From: CAG-390 sp045544735
GTDB taxonomy: Bacteria; Bacillota; Clostridia; Oscillospirales; CAG-272
DNA: 57,354 nucleotides
Reading direction: 5' to 3'
Assembly (NCBI GenBank): GCA_045544735.1
Contig: JAZPZM010000069.1
Coordinates: 1-57,354, forward strand
Positions within the stretch are counted from its first letter, which is position 1; each line of letters opens with the position of its first letter. The notes under the pieces were generated by a model that had not been told where the DNA came from, ran no database searches, and was given only the letters and a program-made list of their open reading frames with translations. Below are positions 1 through 7,450 of this stretch, piece after piece. A program made the translations under genes and the position numbers.

Positions 1-101
1 TCCAAAAATATTGTCTTATATAAATGAAGCACTAAAAGGAGGTAGGATATTATGAAAAAGATTTTAGTTGCTTTTATTTGTGGAATTATGTTTTTATGCC
101 T
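1..101. repeat. Direct repeat copy A (lipoprotein promoter-proximal region and leader)
   Basis: These bases match 1688-1788 with only three mismatches (at 76, 93 and 96). The shared segment holds the 5' untranslated region, a strong ribosome binding site (AAAGGAGGT) and the first codons of a lipoprotein signal peptide. Similarity stops abruptly after base 101, so a recombination joint probably lies there. The left limit is unknown because the repeat begins at the window edge. Confidence 0.9.
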
Positions 102-132
102 GAACAGTGTTCAAGGATTATTGACACCTTGA
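52..132 (+). pseudogene. Truncated lipoprotein signal peptide remnant (26 codons)
   Basis: An ATG at 52 sits nine bases after AAAGGAGGT and would encode the start of the same signal peptide as the intact lipoprotein gene at 1739. After the repeat ends the frame reads into unrelated sequence and stops at TGA 130-132. The lipobox Ala-Ala-Cys of the intact copy is lost. The TGA overlaps an ATG (TGATG, 130-134) in the frame of the downstream helix-turn-helix ORF, so this remnant could act as a translated leader for that ORF. That coupling is inference; the truncation is directly visible. Confidence 0.75.
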
Positions 133-302
133 TGAAAAAGCGCAAGGGATTGGGACTCATGCAAAAGGAGGTTGCCGACGCTTCCCACTTGGCACAATCC
201 GTGATTGCACGTATGGAAGGCAAGAAAGCCGTACCGCAGCTTGACACATTGCTAAAGGTTGTGGATGCGCTGGGGTGCGATATTGAAATTAAAGCAGTAT
301 AA
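96..302 (+). CDS. XRE-family helix-turn-helix protein (small DNA-binding regulator, possibly 5'-truncated)
   Basis: The 68-residue product is almost entirely one XRE/HTH_3 domain: a basic first helix (KKRKGLG), the recognition region QKEVADASHLAQSVIARMEG, and PQLDTLLKVVDALG. Size and layout resemble antitoxin-type or stand-alone XRE regulators, but no toxin partner is seen within the window. Start choice is uncertain. ATG 96 lies inside the duplicated lipoprotein leader and has no good ribosome binding site; ATG 132 overlaps the stop of the leader frame (TGATG) and would lose part of helix 1. The gene probably once had another 5' end, replaced when the leader was fused to it. It lies upstream of the LRR gene and both are AT-rich compared with the rest of the window. 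Confidence 0.65.
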   Translation: MPEQCSRIIDTLMKKRKGLGLMQKEVADASHLAQSVIARMEGKKAVPQLDTLLKVVDALGCDIEIKAV

Positions 303-306
303 ACGT

Positions 307-338
307 ACGAGTGATAGCCGATTGGGGTTATCACTCGT
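307..338 (+). terminator. Hairpin after XRE gene
   Basis: ACGAGTGATAGCC (307-319) is perfectly complementary to GGTTATCACTCGT (326-338) around a six-base loop. It starts five bases after the XRE stop codon. The following T tract is short, so termination strength is uncertain. Confidence 0.6.
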
Positions 339-514
339 TTGCATTATGAAATTAATATTCACTTTACGAGAGTCTTGAATTATTCGCAAAACCATGATAT
401 AATGATAAAAATCAAAAAACAGTAGGCGAGACGATGCCCGACGGCTGCCAAGAAGTCTTTGAAGCTTATTACGGGTATTTGCAAGCCTGCCACGGCGTCA
501 AGAAGGAGAATATT

Positions 515-1447
515 ATGTTTAATAAAATCAAAAAAGATTTTGATTCAATAATATATCCGTTTGATAAAAAAGCAGCCATACACGTATGGCGTCCCGAATT
601 ATATGATGAGTATGTTCGGTATATCAATAAACATCGTCTTATGCAAGCAAAAATCACCATGCCTTCGCTGGATATTCTTTACGACTGTCCAACTTTACAG
701 TATTTGCACATACACCCAAGCTTTGATTCGCCTGATAAATATGATTTTTCTCCCCTTTATGGGCGCGAACTTAAATATCTTTGTTGCCTTAATGAATACT
801 ATAAAGAAGGCGGAAAGTCTCACATTGGAACGGTTGATTTTTCACAAATATACGGACTGGAAAGTCTAAAAATCAATGTTAACAGAGGCACCTTGAATTA
901 CAATCGTATTGAGACCTTAAAATCTTTGAAGATTGGGGATTTTACGGGAGCAACTCGTGATTTAACAGATCTTTTTGTCAGTACTGAATTGGATACATTG
1001 CAACTTCTTGGAGGAAAAACACTCTCCTTGTCCGGAATAGAGAAAGCCACAAAAATGCAATATCTATATATTTCCCACAATAGATGCCTTGAAGATATCA
1101 GCACACTTTCCAAGATAAAACACAGCTTAAAATCATTAAATATTTTCAACTGTGCGAGAATCAAAGACTTTTCAGTACTTTATGAGCTTGAAAATCTTGA
1201 AAAACTTGAAATATGGGGGAACAACACCATACCGAGTTTGGATTTCATTAAGCATATGCCTAATCTAAAAACCTTGTTCCTTGAGATAAATATTGCTGAC
1301 GGTGATATTACTCCTTGCTTGGGATTACGCTCTGCAAAGCTGATGAAGGATAGAAAACACTATAATTTGAAAGACAAGGACTTGCCAAAGGCCCGCAAAG
1401 TTGTGTTTGGGAACGAGTCGATTGATGAGTGGAGAAGGCTTGAGTAA
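515..1447 (+). CDS. Leucine-rich-repeat protein of unknown function
   Basis: The 310-residue protein has no signal peptide or membrane segment and is probably cytoplasmic. From about residue 45 onward there are irregular leucine-rich repeats of roughly 20-25 residues, recognisable as units like LQYLHI, LESLKI, LKSLKI, LDTLQL, MQYLYI, LKSLNI, LEKLEI and LKTLFL. Such solenoids are usually binding surfaces; the partner is unknown. I chose ATG 515 because AAGGAG (502-508) precedes it; the longer open frame from 434 has no good ribosome binding site. It sits between the XRE gene and a strong terminator, in AT-rich sequence with codon use unlike the neighbouring housekeeping genes, which suggests acquired DNA. 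LRR proteins of this kind sometimes act as immunity or effector-binding proteins, but nothing here proves that. Confidence 0.75.
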   Translation: MFNKIKKDFDSIIYPFDKKAAIHVWRPELYDEYVRYINKHRLMQAKITMPSLDILYDCPTLQYLHIHPSFDSPDKYDFSPLYGRELKYLCCLNEYYKEGGKSHIGTVDFSQIYGLESLKINVNRGTLNYNRIETLKSLKIGDFTGATRDLTDLFVSTELDTLQLLGGKTLSLSGIEKATKMQYLYISHNRCLEDISTLSKIKHSLKSLNIFNCARIKDFSVLYELENLEKLEIWGNNTIPSLDFIKHMPNLKTLFLEINIADGDITPCLGLRSAKLMKDRKHYNLKDKDLPKARKVVFGNESIDEWRRLE

Positions 1448-1448
1448 A

Positions 1449-1595
1449 GTGAGTGATTGCGTCGCTTTGAAAAAATATCTATTTGGTATATTAGGTGTTG
1501 GCGTTTTTTATATCGGAGAAGCCGATAAATACCGTTTCTCAAAAAACAAAAAATGGCATTGGGGTAAGTTGATTTATTTAGAACAGAAACAATAA
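1449..1595 (+). CDS. Possible small hydrophobic protein (48 aa), doubtful
   Basis: A GTG-initiated frame starts just after the LRR stop codon and ends inside the terminator hairpin. It has one hydrophobic stretch (YLFGILGVGVFYI) followed by a basic, tryptophan-containing tail. The ribosome binding site is weak and no family is recognised. It may be the remnant of a gene or chance; otherwise the stretch 1448-1738 contains only a terminator and the start of repeat copy B. Confidence 0.2.
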   Translation: MSDCVALKKYLFGILGVGVFYIGEADKYRFSKNKKWHWGKLIYLEQKQ

Positions 1596-1632
1596 AAGCG
1601 AGGCGAATTTCGCCCCGCTTTTATTGTTTCTG
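1584..1632. terminator. Strong palindromic terminator
   Basis: CAGAAACAATAAAAGCG (1584-1600) pairs perfectly with CGCTTTTATTGTTTCTG (1616-1632), with a further inner GC-rich stem. It closes the XRE-LRR block and is symmetrical enough to work in either direction. Confidence 0.8.
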
Positions 1633-1687
1633 CTATTTATAAAGCATAGTAATTTCAAAATATATTTTCCTCCAAATGACAGAAATC

Positions 1688-1788
1688 TCCAAAAATATTG
1701 TCTTATATAAATGAAGCACTAAAAGGAGGTAGGATATTATGAAAAAGATTTTAGTTGCTTTTCTTTGTGGAATTATGTTGTTTTGCCT
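1688..1788. repeat. Direct repeat copy B (start of intact lipoprotein gene)
   Basis: Second copy of bases 1-101, containing AAAGGAGGT and the first 50 bases of the lipoprotein coding region. This copy continues into an intact gene, so it looks like the parental version. Confidence 0.9.
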
Positions 1789-2191
1789 TGCGGCTTGCGG
1801 TAAGGGCGACGGCAGTAACGCGCGATCGACCGAAAGCACAAGTCAAAGAGAAATCAACGATCAATCAGGCGGCGTTTTTAATACCGAAAGCATCAAACGC
1901 ATCACATTCTACGCCTACCATGGCTACGGCAGGGGCAGTGACGTTCCCGCCGAGCATTTGGATGAGATCATAGCTTGGCTTGCATCTTTCGATATCGACA
2001 CAGACCGAGAGCTCCCCGACGTAATTCCGCCCGGCACTAACACCATCCACGCGGAAATCGAGTATTTTGACGGAAGTATAGTTAAGCAAGGTATGGATAC
2101 GGCTGTGGTGGGCGGTGTCACGTACTATATCCGCGGCAACGCCGCTCCTCAATGTTACGATGAAATAATATCAAAAGCCTCTTTGAATTGA
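1739..2191 (+). CDS. Small lipoprotein of unknown function
   Basis: The 150-residue product begins with a type II signal peptide ending in the lipobox LAAC (Cys20), so the mature protein should be lipid-anchored on the outer face of the membrane. A Ser/Thr/Gly-rich linker (about residues 21-45) precedes a compact ~100-residue domain that I do not recognise as a named family. ATG 1739 follows AAAGGAGGT at ideal spacing. Its promoter-proximal region is duplicated at the window start, where it has been fused to an XRE gene. It runs toward the oppositely oriented PHP gene with only 23 bases between their ends. Confidence 0.8.
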   Translation: MKKILVAFLCGIMLFCLAACGKGDGSNARSTESTSQREINDQSGGVFNTESIKRITFYAYHGYGRGSDVPAEHLDEIIAWLASFDIDTDRELPDVIPPGTNTIHAEIEYFDGSIVKQGMDTAVVGGVTYYIRGNAAPQCYDEIISKASLN

Positions 2192-2214
2192 TAGATGCTT
2201 TTGCAGTTTTATAT

Positions 2215-3084
2215 TTACCTGCGTGCGGCGATGGTGGTATAATACTCGACGGGGACGCGAAGCTCTCCCAAGCCTATGCCGAGTGCGATATCCGGCTTAT
2301 TTGCTCCGTGAAAATCGCTTCCGCCGCTTTTCATAAGTCCGAATTCTTCGGCAAGGGCGTGAGCCGCCGCCGTCTGCTCGGAGGTGAAGGTCGAGTAATC
2401 CGTTTCGATAGCCGCGAGTCCGTGCTCTTTTGCTTTTGGAAGGAAAGTGCGAAGCTTGTCATAAGTGAGATTCAAAAACGGATGCGCAAGTACCGGCGTG
2501 ACACCCAAGCCGCTAAGAAGTTCAATAACGGCAAAGGCATCGGGGCGCGGTGCGGGCTTATAAAAGCCGTGCTTCTCCGAGAGTACCCCATCAAGGCCCT
2601 CGTCGATGGTGGATATATATCCGCATCTTATGAGCTCGTTGGCAAAATGAACTCGGTTTATAGAGCCCTTGTTTCCATCGCTGGCTATGCACTCATAGCT
2701 TATATCATATCCCGCCGCCTTGAGCGCTTTATAAAGCTCAAAGCTCGCTATATCCTTTTTGAGCTGAATATTCTCCAGATATTCATTAAGCGGCTGATAT
2801 TGCTTTTCGGTAACGAAAAGTCCAACTACGTGTATTTCTTTTTTATTGTATTCTGCGGATATCTCAACACCAACTACCGCCTCGACGCCGCATTCTATTG
2901 CCGCCGCCTTAAATTCGGCGGCTCCCGCAAGCGTGTTGTGATCCGTTAGCGCCACGGCGGAAAGCGACAGCGCCTTGGCTTGTTCGATGATCTCGGTCGG
3001 TGTACAGCTACCGTCGGAATACGTGGAATGCGTATGCAGGTCGCAACAGCGTGACAGCGTAATATTGTTTACGATTTTCATCAT
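2215..3084 (-). CDS. PHP-domain phosphoesterase (RNase AM / nucleoside 3',5'-bisphosphate phosphatase type)
   Basis: A 289-residue PHP metallo-phosphoesterase. Motifs characteristic of the family are present in order: DLHTHSTYSDG near the N-terminus, LTDHNT (about 46-51), GVEISAEY, a central insertion domain, VLAHPF, and SGGSDFHG near the C-terminus. These supply the trinuclear metal ligands. Family members hydrolyse 3',5'-bisphosphonucleotides or trim short 5' ends of RNA (YciV/TrpH group); the exact substrate is inferred. Two adjacent ATGs (3084 and 3081) follow GGAG; the second has better spacing. A perfect leftward promoter lies at 3109-3137. Confidence 0.9.
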   Translation of the reverse strand: MMKIVNNITLSRCCDLHTHSTYSDGSCTPTEIIEQAKALSLSAVALTDHNTLAGAAEFKAAAIECGVEAVVGVEISAEYNKKEIHVVGLFVTEKQYQPLNEYLENIQLKKDIASFELYKALKAAGYDISYECIASDGNKGSINRVHFANELIRCGYISTIDEGLDGVLSEKHGFYKPAPRPDAFAVIELLSGLGVTPVLAHPFLNLTYDKLRTFLPKAKEHGLAAIETDYSTFTSEQTAAAHALAEEFGLMKSGGSDFHGANKPDIALGIGLGELRVPVEYYTTIAARR

Positions 3085-3108
3085 CTCCGTTTACTATTTT
3101 ATGATATT

Positions 3109-3137
3109 AGTATACAACTAATCGCGTTTTTTGTCAA
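3109..3137 (-). promoter_or_regulatory. Sigma-A promoter of the PHP gene
   Basis: On the minus strand TTGACA (3132-3137) and TATACT (3109-3114) are separated by 17 bases, ahead of the PHP start at 3084. Confidence 0.8.
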
Positions 3138-3195
3138 CTGCTATGTAAAAAAAGAAAAATGAATGCTTAAATGGAAAAATAATTTCAAAAAGTCC

Positions 3196-3224
3196 TTGAC
3201 TTTGGGGGAAATAGGTATTATAAT
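3196..3224 (+). promoter_or_regulatory. Sigma-A promoter of yceD-rpmF
   Basis: TTGACT (3196-3201), 17-base spacer and TATAAT (3219-3224), 48 bases before the yceD start. Confidence 0.85.
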
Positions 3225-3271
3225 ATGTATTGTCGCTTTTTGTGCCGTCTTATTTTTTGGGAGGTTTCGTA

Positions 3272-3805
3272 ATGCTTATTGACCTGTCAGCATTATTGCG
3301 TGGCGAAGTCACGGATATAACACTTGACTTTGACATAACTCCCAGCGAAGCGCCGTACGGCATCGAATTTACCGAGGGTGCGCACCTTACGGGGCGTATC
3401 GAGGATACGGGCGGATATATTCGCCTGACTGCCGTTGCCAAGGTTCCCTACCGCGGCGAATGTGCAAGATGCCTTGATCCCGTCACAGGCGTGCTTGAAG
3501 TAAACTTTGAACGAACCCTTGTCCCCGAAGGCGTTATGAGTGAAGAACGTCTTGAGGAGGAGGCTGACGAGTATCTCGCCATCAGGCGCGGTATGCTCGA
3601 CATTGACGAGGCGCTTTGCGAATCCGTTTTTCTTGAATTTCCCCAGCGACTTCTCTGCTCACCCGATTGCGGCGGACTTTGCTCCGTTTGCGGTCGCAAG
3701 CTTGCCGCCAACGAAACGTGTGATTGCTCCCCGAAGGAGATCGATCCGCGCTGGGCAAAGCTTCGTGAGCTGCTACGGGATGACGAGAGCGCGGACGAGG
3801 AATAA
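3272..3805 (+). CDS. yceD: YceD family (DUF177) 23S rRNA accumulation protein
   Basis: The 177-residue protein matches the DUF177 family: a beta-rich N-terminal part, the cysteine pair ECARCLDPV around residues 55-63, an acidic middle, and a C-terminal CSPDCGGLCSVCG cysteine cluster that probably binds zinc. YceD promotes accumulation of 23S rRNA and is nearly always encoded just before rpmF, as here (57 bases upstream). ATG 3272 follows GGGAGG (3259-3264); an upstream in-frame start at 3230 lacks a site. Confidence 0.92.
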   Translation: MLIDLSALLRGEVTDITLDFDITPSEAPYGIEFTEGAHLTGRIEDTGGYIRLTAVAKVPYRGECARCLDPVTGVLEVNFERTLVPEGVMSEERLEEEADEYLAIRRGMLDIDEALCESVFLEFPQRLLCSPDCGGLCSVCGRKLAANETCDCSPKEIDPRWAKLRELLRDDESADEE

Positions 3806-3862
3806 GACCACAGCGTAAATAATTTTGTTATCAAATGATGTAAATACAGGAGGATTGGTAAA

Positions 3863-4045
3863 ATGGCAGTACCGAAGAGAAAAACATCCAAAGCTCGCAG
3901 AGACAAGAGACGCGCAAACTGGAAGCTTGCAGTTCCCGGTCTTGTAAAGTGCCCCAACTGTTCGGCTCTCATTAAGGCTCACCACGTATGCCCTGAGTGC
4001 GGCATGTACGACGGCAAAGAAGTAGTCGCTAAGAAGGAAGCATAA
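3863..4045 (+). CDS. rpmF: Ribosomal protein L32
   Basis: Sixty residues starting MAVPKRKTSKARRDKRRA, the universal L32 N-terminus, followed by the zinc-binding pairs CPNC and CPEC. It is a structural component of the 50S subunit. The ribosome binding site AGGAGG precedes the ATG. Cotranscribed with yceD and closed by the hairpin at 4059-4105. The presence of all four cysteines marks the zinc-containing (C+) form. Confidence 0.98.
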   Translation: MAVPKRKTSKARRDKRRANWKLAVPGLVKCPNCSALIKAHHVCPECGMYDGKEVVAKKEA

Positions 4046-4058
4046 GCTTTTCGGATGG

Positions 4059-4105
4059 AATACCGCACGTCGGCGACGCCGAGGTGCGGTATTCGTTTAT
4101 TTTTA
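4059..4105 (+). terminator. Terminator after rpmF
   Basis: AATACCGCAC (4059-4068) pairs with GTGCGGTATT (4084-4093), followed by a T-rich tract. It precedes the next gene by only about 30 bases, so read-through could still feed that gene. Confidence 0.8.
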
Positions 4106-4124
4106 TTTATTAGGAAGTGTTATA

Positions 4125-5315
4125 ATGAAAGAAAGATTTATTCGCTCGGCGGCAGTTATTGCAGTAGCTTGCCTTTGCCTCTTCTCCCTTGCGTCCTGCA
4201 GTCTTACGGACATTTTCGGCAAGGAGTACCCCGACACTACGCTTGCAACGCAAGCCTCCGACACCACCCCAGCCGCGCCGGAGACCACCGTGGCAAGACC
4301 CGAAAAGCCGAGCCTTATCGAGCTTGATATCGAAAAATATCTGACCCTTGATTACAAGGGACTTACGCTCAACGTAAAGAAGCTCCCTGAAGCCGTAACG
4401 GATGACGACGTGAATACCGAGATCGAGGGATTGCTCAAACAGCTCGGTAAATACACTCTCATTACCGACCGCGCTCCCGTAGAGGGCGACACGCTTGAGA
4501 TAAGCTACGTCGGCACGATGAACGGCGAGGAATTTCAGGGTGGAAAATCCGACAAGGCTACTATACTTCTTGACAAAAAGAACAGCGGCTACATCGAAGG
4601 CTTTGCCGACGCGCTTTACGGCGCGGCGTGCGGAGACACGGTAACGGCGGAGCTTACCTTCCCCACGGATTATTACGAGCATCTCGCGGGCAAGGCGGTC
4701 ACGTTTAAGATAACCATCAAGGGAATCTGCAACTTGGAGCTGACCGACGATATCGCCAAGGAAATAAGCAAGGGCGATATAACCACAGCCGCCGACTACA
4801 GAACGCACGTCAAGGAATATCTTGAGCTTGAGATAAAACACGCCACCATCGATGAGGTCTACGAGGAGATGTGGAATCTTTTAATAGAAAGAGCCACCGT
4901 CACCGAGCTTTACGCTCCGCTTTACGACTTCTACCACGCTGATTTTATAAACTCCATCGTCGAGTATGCCAATTACTACGGTATCAGTTACGACGAATGC
5001 CTTAAGACGCTTGGCTTTGATGCAACCAAGATAGATGAAATGGCGAAGGAAAGCGCGATCGGGGATATGATAATCTACTACATCGCCGCCAAGGAAGGAA
5101 TCACCGTTACCGACGAGGATTGCAAGGAATACCTTGAGGACTACGTTGAATACTACAAGGAACAAGGCATGAACTACACCGTTGAGTCGCTTGAAAAGGA
5201 GCTTGAGGACTACTACGGCGAGGGCTACGTTTACACGCAGCTTTTGTCGGGAGACGCCATCTTCGCCGTTTTCGACAATGCAACGATAGTGGAAAAACCT
5301 GCTGAAACCGAATAA
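4125..5315 (+). CDS. Exported trigger-factor-like lipoprotein (FKBP-type peptidyl-prolyl isomerase)
   Basis: The 396-residue protein has a lipoprotein signal ending LASC (Cys25), a Thr/Ala/Pro-rich linker, and then regions typical of trigger factor: a helical segment with paired LPEAVTDDDVNTEIEGLLKQ, an FKBP domain from about residue 110 to 200 (GDTLEISYVGTMNGEEF ... GFADALYG ... FPTDYY ... GKAVTFKITIKGI), and a long helical C-terminal chaperone-like domain. The ribosome-binding N-terminal domain of cytosolic trigger factor is missing. I infer a membrane-anchored extracellular folding factor, analogous in role to PrsA but of different fold. It stands alone between two terminators. Confidence 0.85.
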   Translation: MKERFIRSAAVIAVACLCLFSLASCSLTDIFGKEYPDTTLATQASDTTPAAPETTVARPEKPSLIELDIEKYLTLDYKGLTLNVKKLPEAVTDDDVNTEIEGLLKQLGKYTLITDRAPVEGDTLEISYVGTMNGEEFQGGKSDKATILLDKKNSGYIEGFADALYGAACGDTVTAELTFPTDYYEHLAGKAVTFKITIKGICNLELTDDIAKEISKGDITTAADYRTHVKEYLELEIKHATIDEVYEEMWNLLIERATVTELYAPLYDFYHADFINSIVEYANYYGISYDECLKTLGFDATKIDEMAKESAIGDMIIYYIAAKEGITVTDEDCKEYLEDYVEYYKEQGMNYTVESLEKELEDYYGEGYVYTQLLSGDAIFAVFDNATIVEKPAETE

Positions 5316-5356
5316 AAGAAAACGCTTGGCGCGGTGCGCCACGCGTTTTCTTTTAT
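5312..5356. terminator. Shared bidirectional terminator
   Basis: ATAAAAGAAAACGC (5312-5325) pairs with GCGTTTTCTTTTAT (5343-5356), with an inner TGGCGC/GCGCCA stem. It serves the trigger-factor-like gene on the plus strand and the converging glyceraldehyde-3-phosphate dehydrogenase gene on the minus strand. Confidence 0.9.
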
Positions 5357-5362
5357 CTTTAC

Positions 5363-6394
5363 TTATGCAAGCTCTGCAAAGTACTTGATGGTGCGAACCA
5401 TCTGGCTTGTGTAGGAGTTCTCGTTGTCGTACCAAGAAACTACCTGTACCTGATAGGTGTCGTCGTCGATCTTAGCTACCATGGTCTGAGTAGCATCGAA
5501 GAGAGAGCCGTATCTCATACCGATAACGTCGGAGGATACGATATCCTCGGTATTGTAACCGAAGGAAGCGGAGGAAGCAGCCTTCATAGCAGCGTTGATA
5601 CCCTCCTTGGTAACGTCAGTGCCCTTAACTACTGCAACGAGGATAGTGGTAGAACCGGTGCAGGTAGGAACTCTCTGAGCAGAGCCGATGAGCTTGCCGT
5701 TGAGCTCGGGGATAACGAGACCGATTGCCTTAGCAGCGCCGGTGGAGTTAGGAACGATGTTCTGTGCGCCTGCGCGAGCACGTCTGAGGTCACCCTTTCT
5801 GTGAGGACCGTCAAGGATCATCTGGTCACCGGTGTAAGCGTGTACGGTGGTCATGATACCGCTCTGGATAGGAGCGTAATCGTTGAGAGCCTTAGCCATG
5901 GGAGCGAGGCAGTTGGTGGTGCAGGATGCAGCGGAAATGATCTGGTCATCAGCGGTAAGGGTGTTCTCGTTTACAGAGTAAACGTTGGTCTTAAGATCGT
6001 TGCCTGCGGGAGCAGAGATAACGACCTTCTTTGCGCCTGCGTTGATGTGAGCCATGGACTTCTCCTTAGAGGTGTAGAAGCCGGTGCACTCGAGAACAAC
6101 GTCAACGTCAAGAGCAGCCCAAGGGCAGTTAGCAGCGTCCTTCTCAGCGTAGATCTTGATCTCCTTGCCATCAACAATGATGGAGTCCTCGGTAGCCTCA
6201 ACGGTGTGAGTGTTCTCGCCGATAGCGCCGCAGTAAGCACCCTGAGCGGTGTCGTACTTCAGAAGGTGAGCAAGCATCTTGGGGCTGGTGAGGTCGTTGA
6301 TAGCAACAACTTCGTAACCCTCTGCGCCGAACATCTGGCGGAATGCGAGACGGCCGATACGGCCAAAACCGTTAATAGCAACTTTTACTGACAT
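5363..6394 (-). CDS. gap: Glyceraldehyde-3-phosphate dehydrogenase, type I
   Basis: A 343-residue phosphorylating, NAD-dependent GAPDH of glycolysis. The N-terminal NAD-binding motif VKVAINGFGRIGRL, the catalytic cysteine segment SAASCTTNCLAP, HAYTGDQ, and the C-terminal WYDNENSYTSQMV are all present. The start is set at 6394, where GGAGGAATTCC precedes the ATG; the frame open upstream to 6448 is untranslated leader. Codon use is strongly biased, as expected for a highly expressed gene. It stands alone, with a small GGACTT/AAGTCC hairpin in its leader near 6432-6447 of unknown meaning. Confidence 0.97.
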   Translation of the reverse strand: MSVKVAINGFGRIGRLAFRQMFGAEGYEVVAINDLTSPKMLAHLLKYDTAQGAYCGAIGENTHTVEATEDSIIVDGKEIKIYAEKDAANCPWAALDVDVVLECTGFYTSKEKSMAHINAGAKKVVISAPAGNDLKTNVYSVNENTLTADDQIISAASCTTNCLAPMAKALNDYAPIQSGIMTTVHAYTGDQMILDGPHRKGDLRRARAGAQNIVPNSTGAAKAIGLVIPELNGKLIGSAQRVPTCTGSTTILVAVVKGTDVTKEGINAAMKAASSASFGYNTEDIVSSDVIGMRYGSLFDATQTMVAKIDDDTYQVQVVSWYDNENSYTSQMVRTIKYFAELA

Positions 6395-6569
6395 TTTTGG
6401 AATTCCTCCGTAAATATGATTTTTTTGGTCGGACTTTTTTAAGTCCAATTATTGCCACCATATATTTTATCCTATTTTGATGAAATATACAAGGGGTTTT
6501 TGAAAAAAATATTATTTTTATTGAAATTTTCAAATATAAATATGCTTTTTGGGGGCTTATTGTTCATTT

Positions 6570-7295
6570 TTACCGCAAAAAACGGCGGCGCGTCAGAAAA
6601 CGATAGCGAAAAAGCCGCCCGATACCGCCAAAACGCTTTGGCTGACGTAGCATCCTCCATAGCCATTCGAGGCGCAGTTTAACAAAAAGCGCTGGCGCGC
6701 GGCGCACCTTGCCCGCCCACACGTCGAGCGCTCCGCCGACTCCCATCGCCGCGCCGACGGATAATTTTTCTTTATTACGCGATATAAAAAGCTCCTGCTT
6801 GGGGAAACCCATACCGACGAGGAGAAGGTCGGGCGAGAGCGTGAAAATTTCATCAACGAGTGCGTTCTCGTCCTTAAAAAATCCGTCTGACACGCCAATC
6901 ACGCGCAACCCCTTATACCTTTCGCAAAGGGCGAGCGCGGCGCTGTCTGCTATTCCCCGCTCTCCACCGACGAGGTACACGCTGCCGCCCACGGCGGCAA
7001 GACGGGACATCACCGCCTCGGCGGTGTCGATTCCCGTTACTCTTTCAGGAAGCGGAGTGTCCTGCCTTTTTGCCGCGCCGACAACGCCCGTGCCGTCGGC
7101 TAAAACAAGGCTTGCTGAATTTATCACGTCGCGCAAGGAAGCGTCGTCATAACAGAAGGTAGAAATAAGGGCGTTGGGGGTAAAAACGGTATACGCGGAC
7201 TCGCGTTTTCGCGCGGCGCAAAATATCGCATCCGCCGCCACGGTCGCCGTGACCGCATCAAAGCATATACCGAGAACGTTTATCTTTTCGCTCAT
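6570..7295 (-). CDS. WecG/TagA/CpsF family glycosyltransferase
   Basis: The 241-residue cytoplasmic enzyme has the hallmarks of glycosyltransferase family 26: TPNALIS (about 40-46), LADGTGVV, VYLVGGERG, LLVGMGFPKQELFISRN, and VGGALDVWAGKVRRAP. Family members transfer N-acetylmannosamine or related sugars to lipid-linked GlcNAc in teichoic acid linkage units or surface polysaccharides. The basic C-terminal tail (RFLTRRRFLR) fits membrane association. ATG 7295 is preceded by GAAGGAGAT; the 24 codons upstream are discarded. No other wall-polysaccharide genes are adjacent. Confidence 0.9.
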   Translation of the reverse strand: MSEKINVLGICFDAVTATVAADAIFCAARKRESAYTVFTPNALISTFCYDDASLRDVINSASLVLADGTGVVGAAKRQDTPLPERVTGIDTAEAVMSRLAAVGGSVYLVGGERGIADSAALALCERYKGLRVIGVSDGFFKDENALVDEIFTLSPDLLLVGMGFPKQELFISRNKEKLSVGAAMGVGGALDVWAGKVRRAPALFVKLRLEWLWRMLRQPKRFGGIGRLFRYRFLTRRRFLR

Positions 7296-7382
7296 ATCTC
7301 CTTCTCCCTTCCGAATTTTTAATAAGTATATCATATTTTTGAAAAATAGGCAAGTTTTTTGCCTCAAAAGTTACGCTTTATC

Positions 7383-7411
7383 TTGACACGGGCGATTTGT
7401 TGATTTATAAT
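7383..7411 (+). promoter_or_regulatory. Promoter of proS
   Basis: TTGACA (7383-7388), 17-base spacer, TATAAT (7406-7411); the gene starts at 7451. There is no room for a T-box leader, unlike thrS. Confidence 0.8.
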
Positions 7412-7450
7412 ATAATGTGATTTATTATGTTCTGAAAGGACGAAAACTTC

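Noticed and set aside
1..1800. Insertion sequence or integron cassette
   Set aside because: No transposase, integrase, terminal inverted repeats or attachment-like site is visible; only a direct repeat of a host-like gene start.
2188..2949. 253-codon plus-strand frame opposite the PHP gene
   Set aside because: Shadow of the PHP coding region; all motifs and the promoter are on the minus strand.
5801..6391. Plus-strand ORF opposite the GAPDH gene
   Set aside because: Lies entirely within the highly biased gap gene and lacks protein features.
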